From an uncultured Anaerococcus sp. (lineage in GTDB: Bacteria > Bacillota > Clostridia > Tissierellales > Peptoniphilaceae), in contig CALTXP010000017.1 in assembly GCA_943913325.1 (NCBI GenBank), positions 1-25,173 on the forward strand: a stretch of DNA of 25,173 nt. Reading direction: 5' to 3'. The notes below the pieces were generated by a model, which was not told where the DNA came from, searched no databases, and worked only from the letters and a program-made list of their open reading frames with translations. Positions 1 to 6,430 of the stretch are shown here, one piece after another. The stretch's first letter is position 1. The number at the start of each line of letters is the position of its first letter. The position numbers and the translations under genes were made by a program.

Positions 1-144
1 TTCTCGTACTATTCACATGTTATAAAAAATCGTAGATAGGAAGTAGATAGTAAATAGAAGAATTTACTAAATAGGTAGCAAATTTTGTAATAACTGCACG
101 TTCTACTCTATAACTTGGTATAGATATAGATGTTTTACATTCAG

Positions 145-170
145 TAAGCTAATATGAATTAGCTTATTTT
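145..170 (+). terminator. Candidate intrinsic terminator of an upstream gene
   Basis: TAAGCTAAT at 145-153 pairs perfectly with ATTAGCTTA at 158-166 around a 4-base loop, and is followed by TTTT at 167-170. The stem is AT-rich and the U-tract short, so strength is uncertain. No gene precedes it inside the window. Confidence 0.4.
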
Positions 171-310
171 GTAATATCTTTAAAAGACTTGATAAAAGAG
201 TAAGGAAAATTGGTAAAAGTATACTTAATCAAATAATTTTTTCTTATTAGATCTTCTTTAATTTATAGTAACAATTAGCCTTTGTTAAGAAAAATCATTA
301 CTCTTAATTT

Positions 311-354
311 TTAATAATATAAATATGTAAATGTAAAGATTTTTATATTATTAA
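311..354. repeat. 13-bp perfect inverted repeat before the first gene
   Basis: TTAATAATATAAA at 311-323 is the exact reverse complement of 342-354, with an 18-base loop. It lies immediately upstream of a TATAAT-like hexamer (358-363), so it could be an operator or a terminator-type stem. It is entirely A/T, which lowers its significance. Confidence 0.4.
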
Positions 355-357
355 TAC

Positions 358-363
358 TATAAT
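358..363 (+). promoter_or_regulatory. Possible -10 box for the lipoprotein gene
   Basis: A TATAAT hexamer sits 36 bases before the preferred start at 399. Transcription would begin near 370, leaving a short leader containing the AAGGA ribosome binding site at 383-387. No good -35 hexamer is visible 17 bases upstream, and such hexamers are frequent in AT-rich DNA, so this is weak. If correct, it excludes the upstream ATG at 372. Confidence 0.25.
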
Positions 364-398
364 AAGGTAAAATGAAACTAATAAGGACATATATTATT

Positions 399-1415
399 AT
401 GAAGAAAATTATATATATTATTGCTTTATTAATATTTACATCATGTGCAAAACCCATAAAGGAGGGTGGAGTAGAGCCTATAACTACTGAGTCTCATGAT
501 AAATTGGTTGATAAAAGTAAGATTTCGATAAATGAAGATAAAACAAAAAGTCCCAATTTAAACAGACCATCATTTAAACCTATAGAACTTAATTATGAAA
601 TTATTAAACCTGAATTTTTGATAGAAGAAAGATTTGATGATTTAGAAACTCAAAATAAATATGCTGTTATGATGGTTGAATACTTTGATAAAGAGAATAA
701 AACTTTTTATGTTAGCAAAATAATAAACGATGCTCTTAATGACCCTAAAGTTAAACTTAGCGATGATTTTGATGATAAAATGAATTTTGCAACAGATTTA
801 TTTTTACTAAGTCCCTTTTATTCAAGGGGTGATACGGAAGCCTATATTTATTATAATTATTTTTTTAACGAAGAAACCTTTAAACTAATCCCTAGACTAA
901 AGATAGAAGAAAATACTAAGACCTATTTAACTGCTAATGAGCAAGGCTTAGTAAAAAAGCAGATAGATGTTTTAGTTAAGTATGCAAATGAAAATTATAA
1001 TAATCAATATGATAAAGCATATTACTTTGCCCAGTGGCTAGCTGAAAATAATGAGTATCAGTTTGAATCTAGCAAAGAGGATATTATTGAAAATAATATG
1101 TATGGTGCTTTGATCAAGGGTAAATCTCAATGCTCTGGTTTTGCTCAAAGTTTTGCTGTTCTATGTCAAAGGGTCGGTATACCTGCTTATTCTCTAACAG
1201 GTAACACAAAAGTTAAATCTAGATCAGAAGAGTATTCAGGGGAACATCAACGGAATGTGATAAAATTAAATGGTAGCTGGTCTTATGTTGATATAACTGG
1301 GATGGTAACTAATGGCAGCCAATATTATTATTACTATTTTGATAGATCCAAAAGTGAGTTTGTAGATTACTATGTTAGTAAATTTTTTAATGATATAGAA
1401 CAATACATTAGATAA
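399..1415 (+). CDS. Lipoprotein with transglutaminase-like domain
   Basis: A 338-residue predicted surface lipoprotein. I chose the ATG at 399 because AAGGA at 383-387 is well placed and the product then begins as a classic lipoprotein signal (MKKIIYIIALLIFTSC) with the lipid-bearing cysteine at residue 16; an in-frame ATG at 372 would add nine residues. The -3 position is Phe rather than Leu, so the lipobox is slightly off consensus. The C-terminal half carries a transglutaminase/papain-like catalytic triad: Cys245 in GKSQCSGFAQ, His283 in GEHQRNV and Asp298 in WSYVDITG. In this superfamily such proteins act as cysteine peptidases, transglutaminases or inactive cell-wall proteins; the substrate cannot be read here. 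The middle (roughly 60-200) is a helical region I do not recognise. It precedes the macrodomain gene by 45 bases with no clear terminator between, so co-transcription is possible. Confidence 0.8.
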   Translation: MKKIIYIIALLIFTSCAKPIKEGGVEPITTESHDKLVDKSKISINEDKTKSPNLNRPSFKPIELNYEIIKPEFLIEERFDDLETQNKYAVMMVEYFDKENKTFYVSKIINDALNDPKVKLSDDFDDKMNFATDLFLLSPFYSRGDTEAYIYYNYFFNEETFKLIPRLKIEENTKTYLTANEQGLVKKQIDVLVKYANENYNNQYDKAYYFAQWLAENNEYQFESSKEDIIENNMYGALIKGKSQCSGFAQSFAVLCQRVGIPAYSLTGNTKVKSRSEEYSGEHQRNVIKLNGSWSYVDITGMVTNGSQYYYYYFDRSKSEFVDYYVSKFFNDIEQYIR

Positions 1416-1460
1416 TACTATATATTCCATTAATAATATAAAACTAAACTGGAGGTGAAA

Positions 1461-1955
1461 ATGAGTTTTAATATTATAAATAAGGACATTACTGATTTAC
1501 CTGTAGATGCTATTGTAAATGCAGCTAATACGTCCCTTCAAATGGGTGAAGGAGTCTGTGGCGCGATTTTTCGTAAGGCAGGAGTTGGTAAACTACAAGA
1601 AGAATGCAATAAACTAGCTCCAATAAAAACTGGCCAAGCTATCATAACGAAAGCTTATAATCTAAAAGCAAAGTATATAATTCATACAGCAGGTCCCATA
1701 TATGATCCATATGATCCTAATCAATCAGAGAAATTACTGAGAAACTCATATATAAACTCATTAAATATAGCTATAGAGTACAACTTAAAATCTATAGCTT
1801 TTCCTCTGATATCAGCGGGTATATATGGGTATCCCTATAAGGAAGCTATAAAAATTTCAAAGGAGTGTATTATTAAATTTTTAGATACTAATTATATTGA
1901 TGTCTACTTAGCAATTTTAGATAAAAATATGTTTAATCTAGCAGTTAATAGTTAA
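1461..1955 (+). CDS. Macrodomain protein (ADP-ribose binding/hydrolase type)
   Basis: A 164-residue single-domain macro protein. The ATG at 1461 follows GGAGGTG (1451-1457) at ideal spacing; the in-frame GTG at 1455 lies inside that ribosome binding site and is rejected. Family landmarks are the NAAN motif (20-23), the glycine loop GEGVCGAIF (29-37) and the second phosphate loop with SAGIYGYP (118-125). Macrodomains bind ADP-ribose and many remove it from proteins or nucleic acids, or hydrolyse O-acetyl-ADP-ribose. In YmdB/MacroD enzymes the glycine loop reads GGGVDGAIH, where the Asp is catalytic; here that position is Cys33 and the His is Phe. I recall a broad Firmicute clade with this GVCGAIF form, so the change is probably clade-typical, but classic MacroD catalysis should not be assumed. 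It sits 10 bases upstream of a HEPN/nuclease gene and is presumably in the same operon. Confidence 0.85.
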   Translation: MSFNIINKDITDLPVDAIVNAANTSLQMGEGVCGAIFRKAGVGKLQEECNKLAPIKTGQAIITKAYNLKAKYIIHTAGPIYDPYDPNQSEKLLRNSYINSLNIAIEYNLKSIAFPLISAGIYGYPYKEAIKISKECIIKFLDTNYIDVYLAILDKNMFNLAVNS

Positions 1956-1965
1956 AAGGTTATTT

Positions 1966-2898
1966 ATGGAACTTACAGATAAATTTGAATTTGATTCATG
2001 TAAAAATAAAGTTGAATATTCAATTGAGCATAAAAATGTACCTATTAGGCTAAGTGATGAGCTTAGAGAAGCTATATATTATCTACTATGGTATGTACCT
2101 AATATAAAATCTGAGCAATCTAAAGAAAATGAATTACTACTTAATCCAAGATATGATGATTTTATATTCATTGAAATTATGAAAGCTATGGATCTTAAAG
2201 ACGAAGATGTACTTTTCACAGAAAATATTCCTTATGAGCTAGTCAAACCTTTTCTAAAAGAAATTTGCACACAGTCTCCTAAGATAATAATGACGATATC
2301 GAATGGAGAAACTAAGACTATGGCAGTCTTAAGACATATAAGAAATGCTATAGCTCATGGTAACTTTAATGTTATTGATAATGTAGTAGTTGGTTTTGAT
2401 CTTAAAAAAAATGAAGAGAATACTGAATATAGGGGATTTTTTAAACTCAATCCTAATAATCTTTTAGATGCTCTTAGAAAAATTCAATTTGATTATAATT
2501 CTCAAAAATTAATAAGCCAAGCCTTTCATAGGAATGGATACTTTATAGAAATTTATCAAGAAAAATATCAAAGAAGTCATGAATTTGAGCTTTTTGCTAA
2601 AAAAGATGACAAAAAATATGCTATTGATATTAAAAATTATGCTTATAAAGAGGTGGTAGATAGGGATTTTATTAATAAATTAATAGATCAGTATGAAAAT
2701 TTAATGGACGATATAACTCCATTGTTGATAATTAATACTTCTTATTTAGATGAAGATAGCAAGGAAGAATTATTAGATCATGAAGTTATTATTTTGGATG
2801 TAAAAAATATTAAAAAGATGATGTCAGGACGAGATATGGTTAGTGAAATTGAAAGGGCTAGGGGAGTAAGAGCTAATTTTAAAATTAGTAAGGAGTAG
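1966..2898 (+). CDS. HEPN domain fused to PD-(D/E)XK-like nuclease domain
   Basis: A 310-residue predicted cytoplasmic protein, not a family I can name with confidence. Residues 26-140 are helical and contain RHIRNAIAHG, which fits the HEPN RNase signature R-x4-H (Arg126, Asn127, His131). Residues 180-285 look like a restriction-endonuclease fold: a helix ending in NGYFIEIYQ, an acidic residue (Glu208), then AIDIK, giving the D-x-K pair Asp221/Lys223, then alternating strands and helices. HEPN proteins of toxin and defence systems usually cleave RNA; PD-(D/E)XK domains usually cleave DNA. Both activities are inferences here. The start follows the weak site AAAGG 10 bases after the macrodomain stop, and the stop is 4 bases before the next start, so it is the middle gene of a tight operon. 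A HEPN protein that only binds and does not cleave is an alternative. Confidence 0.6.
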   Translation: MELTDKFEFDSCKNKVEYSIEHKNVPIRLSDELREAIYYLLWYVPNIKSEQSKENELLLNPRYDDFIFIEIMKAMDLKDEDVLFTENIPYELVKPFLKEICTQSPKIIMTISNGETKTMAVLRHIRNAIAHGNFNVIDNVVVGFDLKKNEENTEYRGFFKLNPNNLLDALRKIQFDYNSQKLISQAFHRNGYFIEIYQEKYQRSHEFELFAKKDDKKYAIDIKNYAYKEVVDRDFINKLIDQYENLMDDITPLLIINTSYLDEDSKEELLDHEVIILDVKNIKKMMSGRDMVSEIERARGVRANFKISKE

Positions 2899-2902
2899 TA
2901 TT

Positions 2903-3448
2903 ATGACAGAATATAAAAATAGTCGTATAAATTGGGAAAGTTTTACATTAGGAGTTTTATACCTTGTAGTAGCAATTATTGCTTTTAAAGATCCTAGAGC
3001 AAGTTTAATGAGTATGTCAGTTTTACTAGGTATATTTGTAATACTTTCAGGAGTTGGAGATATATACTTAAGAAATAAGCTTAGTAAATATTATGAAAAG
3101 GATACTATGAATTTAAGTTTAATATCTGGAGTTGTTCAGATAATATTAGGTATCATTATATTAGTTGATATTCAAACAACATTTGTAGCTTTACCATATA
3201 TGTTTGCAATTTGGTTTATATTTACTTCTATAATGGGCATTATTATAATAAGCCCACTTAAAATTTTTGGCTATAGAACTTGGACTAGCTTAGTAATTTT
3301 AAATATTTTAGGTATAATTATAGGATTTATGATGATTAATAATCCTATGAGTGCCTCAATTACTATAGTTACTCTAGTTGGATTTTACTTTTTATTTTTG
3401 GCTATTAAGTCAATAATACATGCTTTTCAGTATTATAATTATAAGTAA
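2903..3448 (+). CDS. HdeD-like (DUF308) six-helix membrane protein
   Basis: A 181-residue integral membrane protein with about six transmembrane helices (roughly 12-28, 33-55, 72-90, 95-116, 127-146, 150-173) arranged as repeated two-helix units, the pattern of the HdeD/DUF308 family. The tract around residues 30-53, with ...FKDPRASL followed by a helix containing GIFVILSGVGDI, is typical of that family. HdeD of E. coli is linked to acid resistance; the biochemical role of the family is unknown. AGGAG at 2891-2895, overlapping the end of the HEPN/nuclease gene, serves the ATG at 2903, so the two genes are translationally close (4-base gap) and likely co-transcribed. This may be a membrane component of the macrodomain/HEPN operon or only a stress gene that shares its transcript. 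Confidence 0.75.
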   Translation: MTEYKNSRINWESFTLGVLYLVVAIIAFKDPRASLMSMSVLLGIFVILSGVGDIYLRNKLSKYYEKDTMNLSLISGVVQIILGIIILVDIQTTFVALPYMFAIWFIFTSIMGIIIISPLKIFGYRTWTSLVILNILGIIIGFMMINNPMSASITIVTLVGFYFLFLAIKSIIHAFQYYNYK

Positions 3449-3492
3449 TATAAGTAAATAGTTTCAATTATTTTGCTTAGGGGTATTATATC

Positions 3493-3520
3493 AATAACAA
3501 GTTATATTTTATTTGTTATT
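3493..3520. repeat. AT-rich inverted repeat between two membrane-protein genes
   Basis: AATAACAA at 3493-3500 pairs with TTGTTATT at 3513-3520 around a 12-base loop. It is followed by ATTATGATTTT, not a clean U-tract, so it could be a weak terminator for the gene ending at 3448 or a leader hairpin for the gene at 3544. A poor promoter-like pair, TTTCAA (3462-3467) and TATTAT (3484-3489), precedes it. Confidence 0.3.
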
Positions 3521-3543
3521 ATTATGATTTTAAGGAGGAAAAA

Positions 3544-4740
3544 ATGACAGATAGAAAAAATAATGATCGCAAAGTAGAAACTTTTGAAACAGAAAAAACA
3601 ACTGTTGAAAAAGCTTCTGATAGATCAAATAGTCGTAAAGCGGGGAAAAACTCTCGCAGAAGCGAAAGATACGATGAAGGTGTTCCTGTTTATGAAAGAG
3701 CAACTACTGCACTTCCTGCAGGTTCAAATCTTTCTTGGGGATCAATTTTTGCAGGCGCAATTACAGCAGCAGCTTGTTTTGCAACATTAAACTTAATAAC
3801 AGCAGCTTTAGGATTTGGTTTATTTTCACCAACTAATACTCATCCATTAGATGGGGTAGGAGTAGGAACCGGTATTTGGACTGCAATTACTTTAATTCTT
3901 TCATTCTTAGCAGGAGGATATATTGCAGGTTATGCAGCTAGAAAATCCGGTAAGCTTCATGGAGCTATCACATGGGCTGTTACAATTTTACTTTTAATGA
4001 CACTTGTATTAAATGCTATTACTCAAGTTTTAGGAACAGCAGCAAATGTCGCAGGAGATGTTGCAAGTGGAGTAGGTAATGTAGCTGGATCAGCTATATC
4101 ATCCACAAACAATAATATTGGTAAGGGATTTGATAAAGCAAGTGAACTTATTAGTAATTCTGATATTGATACTACTGAACTTCAAGAAAATGTTGATAAA
4201 TATCTTCAGGATACTGATATAGAAGAATTACAACCTGATTATCTAGACAATCAATTAGACGAATCTAAAGATCTTATTAAAGAAGCAGCTAAAAATATAG
4301 CTCTTGATCCAGATTCAGCAGATTCTGAAATTGATAGAGTTTCTAAAGACTTATCTGATAGAGCTCAAACTATTGCTGATTCAGCAGATAGAGATGCAAT
4401 AGCAAATGCAGTAGCTAAGAATTCTGATCTTAGCCAAGATGAAGCTGAACAAGTTACAGATAATATCTACGATGGTTTAGTAGATGCTAACGATCAAGCT
4501 CAAGAAACACTTGATGATGCATCAGTAAAAGTTAAAGAGCTTTCTGACGAAGCTAAGGATACTGTTGATGATACAGTTGATAGTGCGAAGACAGGAGCAG
4601 AAGATGCTTCTAACAAACTTTCAGCTGGTTCTATTATAACATTCTTAGGTTTAATAGTAGCTTTAGCATTATCAGCATGGGGCGGTAGACTTGGTGAAGA
4701 AAAAGCTTTAGAAATGGTAAAAAAAGAAACAATTAGATAA
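3544..4740 (+). CDS. Membrane protein with acidic helical C-terminal domain
   Basis: A 398-residue protein of unknown function; AAGGAGG at 3532-3538 fixes the start. The layout is a charged, disordered N-terminus (1-60); three transmembrane helices (about 65-93, 110-131, 138-163) beginning with SWGSIFAGAI and including GGYIAGYAA and LHGAITWAV; a long acidic, amphipathic helical region (about 190-355); and a last transmembrane helix (362-380) ending in a short basic tail. The three-helix unit, the final helix, and the segment at 282-304 (aspartate-rich, then a D/S-x-x-EAE helix) resemble a widespread group of uncharacterised bacterial membrane proteins sometimes labelled PhnA-like. The helical region has heptad-like spacing and recalls LEA or apolipoprotein-type helices, consistent with a membrane stress role, which is inference. 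It is transcribed alone, ending at the strong terminator downstream. Confidence 0.7.
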   Translation: MTDRKNNDRKVETFETEKTTVEKASDRSNSRKAGKNSRRSERYDEGVPVYERATTALPAGSNLSWGSIFAGAITAAACFATLNLITAALGFGLFSPTNTHPLDGVGVGTGIWTAITLILSFLAGGYIAGYAARKSGKLHGAITWAVTILLLMTLVLNAITQVLGTAANVAGDVASGVGNVAGSAISSTNNNIGKGFDKASELISNSDIDTTELQENVDKYLQDTDIEELQPDYLDNQLDESKDLIKEAAKNIALDPDSADSEIDRVSKDLSDRAQTIADSADRDAIANAVAKNSDLSQDEAEQVTDNIYDGLVDANDQAQETLDDASVKVKELSDEAKDTVDDTVDSAKTGAEDASNKLSAGSIITFLGLIVALALSAWGGRLGEEKALEMVKKETIR

Positions 4741-4755
4741 TATATTCAATAAAGT

Positions 4756-4794
4756 AATATACCAGAGAAACTAAAATCTCTGGTATATTTTTTT
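4756..4794 (+). terminator. Strong intrinsic terminator
   Basis: A 13-bp perfect stem (4756-4768 with 4777-4789, core ATACCAGAGA/TCTCTGGTAT) with an 8-base loop runs straight into seven T residues at 4788-4794. It ends the transcript of the membrane protein at 3544-4740. Confidence 0.9.
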
Positions 4795-5027
4795 ATTTAT
4801 TTAAGTCAGTAGATCAAACGAATGTGAGTGAAATAAAATGGGACTGCTATAAATTAATATATATAATTTTCTAATTATAAATTTATTACTGTATAACATT
4901 TGTGATATAATCTATAGTTTTCAATAAATCATAATCCTAAAAACTTATTGACTACCATAGAAATTTTTAGGACAAATTCTAGTATTTTAGTAAAACTTAT
5001 ATACTCTGCAAGAGTCCATACAGTTTA
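4795..5027. other. Intergenic region between convergent genes
   Basis: No gene is seen here. It contains a TATAAT at 4906-4911 with no good -35 and no gene downstream, and a 9-bp inverted repeat (TCCTAAAAA at 4935-4943 with 4964-4972, 20-base loop). The repeat could end the minus-strand two-component operon, but on that strand it is followed by TTATGATTT, a poor U-tract. The stretch around 4803-4850 reads unlike its flanks and might be a decayed mobile-element end; I could not support that. Confidence 0.4.
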
Positions 5028-6422
5028 TTAATTTATAATAATATCATACATGGATTCAATTGGATCTTTTGAGTTTATTTTTTGGTCATATTTTAAATAT
5101 TTATTTTCTTCTGATTCATTTTTACTATAAGCACTATTTAAAGATAGAACGAGTCCAGAATGCTCTAGAACATACAAATCGCTTCTCATATTATAAATTA
5201 TATCTTTATAAGTATTATTTGCTTCTAAGCCATTTTTAACTATATATGCTTCGCTGTCTTTAAGAGTATTTGCTAATTTTATAGCTTCATTAGATGTGTA
5301 TTCATTTGTTAACACATAGATTTTTCTATCGGAAAAATCCTTATTTTTTTCTATCTTATGACTAATTTCATCATAGTAAATATAATCATTTAAATTTATA
5401 TTTTTAATTTCATTAGGATATTTGCTCACATCATTTTTTACAAATGGGGTAGAATAGCTAGTATTTTTATTTGCCTTTATTGATTCTAAGCTATCTTGAA
5501 TCAATTTTCCTCTATAAAAAATTAAATTGGATTCTTCATAATTATGATGAATAAGTATTTGGGCTAGCTTATTGGGATATACATTATCTATTGAGCTATT
5601 ATTAGATAAGTCTAATAATACTGTACCTACAGGTGGATTATCTAATAATAAATCTACAATTTTTTGCAAGTCTTTATCAAATTCATCTGCTTTAAAATCT
5701 GCTAATGAAATTTTTAAAATCTTATCTTTTTCAATTGATACACTCATAGATGGCTTTATTTTTTTAGGATCTGCAATTAGTCTCTTATACCTATCTACAG
5801 CTTGCGGATTACCTAGTATTTTATTTTTATAAGAATTAGAATTTTTTCTATAATAATTAAACATATGATCATATGTCTCTTTATCTAAAATAAAAGTCCT
5901 ACTATCATCGAGCATAGCTATATATTGGTTTAATATTTTAATATATTCTTGATCTGTTTTTGAGCTATAAACTTTTTTTCGATATGAGTTATACTCTTTT
6001 ATAAACTTTTCGAAGTTTTCTTTGTTATCCTTATCTACAGCAAAATTTCTTTCAATAGTTTTATATAAGTCATCAAAGTCAGTGACTTTTTCTGCTGAAC
6101 TTAATGATCTGCCATCAGATGATGATACAAATACTTCATCTGACATTTTGTTTAAAACTTCGTCTCTAAATTCTGGATATCCCATTATCTTATAACTATT
6201 TATAGCATTTGAAATAAAACTAATAATTGTTAGTAAAATAGTTATAGTTAATAAGCCAACTAAAATTCTTCTCCTTGTATACTTTTTCTTTTTTAGATAT
6301 CTCTTTCTCTTTGCTCTTTCATTGACTGAAGAGGAATTAGTATTCGACCTATATATAGAATTATTTTTTCTTTTATGAGATCTATTAGTGCTTTTATAAT
6401 TGTTATTATTTTTCCTTGCCAT
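5028..6422 (-). CDS. Membrane-anchored S41 (tail-specific protease)-like protein
   Basis: A 464-residue protein. Residues 1-52 are very basic and Asn/Lys/Arg-rich (cytoplasmic), a single transmembrane helix spans about 53-75, and the rest is extracytoplasmic. The outer part follows the S41 (CtpA/Tsp) layout: an N-terminal helical unit with LDDSRTF (171-177, like the family LGDGHT), a strand-helix core with VLLDLSNNSS (268-277, like LDLRNNGGG), and IYVLTNEYTSNEAIKLA (368-384, like the catalytic-serine segment). Only Ser377 could be the nucleophile, one residue out of the usual spacing, and no partner Lys is clear (Lys396 or Lys406), so it may be a degenerate, non-catalytic member. No PDZ domain is seen. 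It begins 8 bases after the sensor-kinase stop with GGAAAG as ribosome binding site, making it the third gene of the regulator-kinase operon. Confidence 0.65.
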   Translation of the reverse strand: MARKNNNNYKSTNRSHKRKNNSIYRSNTNSSSVNERAKRKRYLKKKKYTRRRILVGLLTITILLTIISFISNAINSYKIMGYPEFRDEVLNKMSDEVFVSSSDGRSLSSAEKVTDFDDLYKTIERNFAVDKDNKENFEKFIKEYNSYRKKVYSSKTDQEYIKILNQYIAMLDDSRTFILDKETYDHMFNYYRKNSNSYKNKILGNPQAVDRYKRLIADPKKIKPSMSVSIEKDKILKISLADFKADEFDKDLQKIVDLLLDNPPVGTVLLDLSNNSSIDNVYPNKLAQILIHHNYEESNLIFYRGKLIQDSLESIKANKNTSYSTPFVKNDVSKYPNEIKNINLNDYIYYDEISHKIEKNKDFSDRKIYVLTNEYTSNEAIKLANTLKDSEAYIVKNGLEANNTYKDIIYNMRSDLYVLEHSGLVLSLNSAYSKNESEENKYLKYDQKINSKDPIESMYDIIIN

Positions 6423-6430
6423 AACTTTCC

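Larger units (their letters stand above)
1..371. other. Non-coding leader region, no gene seen
   Basis: This 371-base AT-rich stretch has no convincing open frame and no tRNA-like or riboswitch-like structure that I can recognise. It holds three inverted repeats: a small one at 48-55/62-69 (8 bp, 6-base loop), a terminator-like one at 145-166, and a perfect 13-bp one at 311-323/342-354 just before the first gene. The sequence GTAGATAG occurs twice, at 32-39 and 43-50. The upstream gene that the terminator at 145-166 would serve lies outside the window. Confidence 0.6.

Noticed and set aside
372..398. Upstream ATG at 372 for the lipoprotein gene
   Set aside because: It would put nine extra residues before a clean signal sequence, and its ribosome binding site is poorer than AAGGA at 383-387.
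1455..1460. GTG start for the macrodomain gene
   Set aside because: The GTG is part of the ribosome binding site GGAGGTG that serves the ATG at 1461.
3584..3790. Overlapping plus-strand frame inside the 3544 gene
   Set aside because: Out-of-frame shadow in the same DNA with no ribosome binding site.
4803..4850. Possible decayed insertion-sequence end in the intergenic region
   Set aside because: No inverted partner or target duplication could be found.
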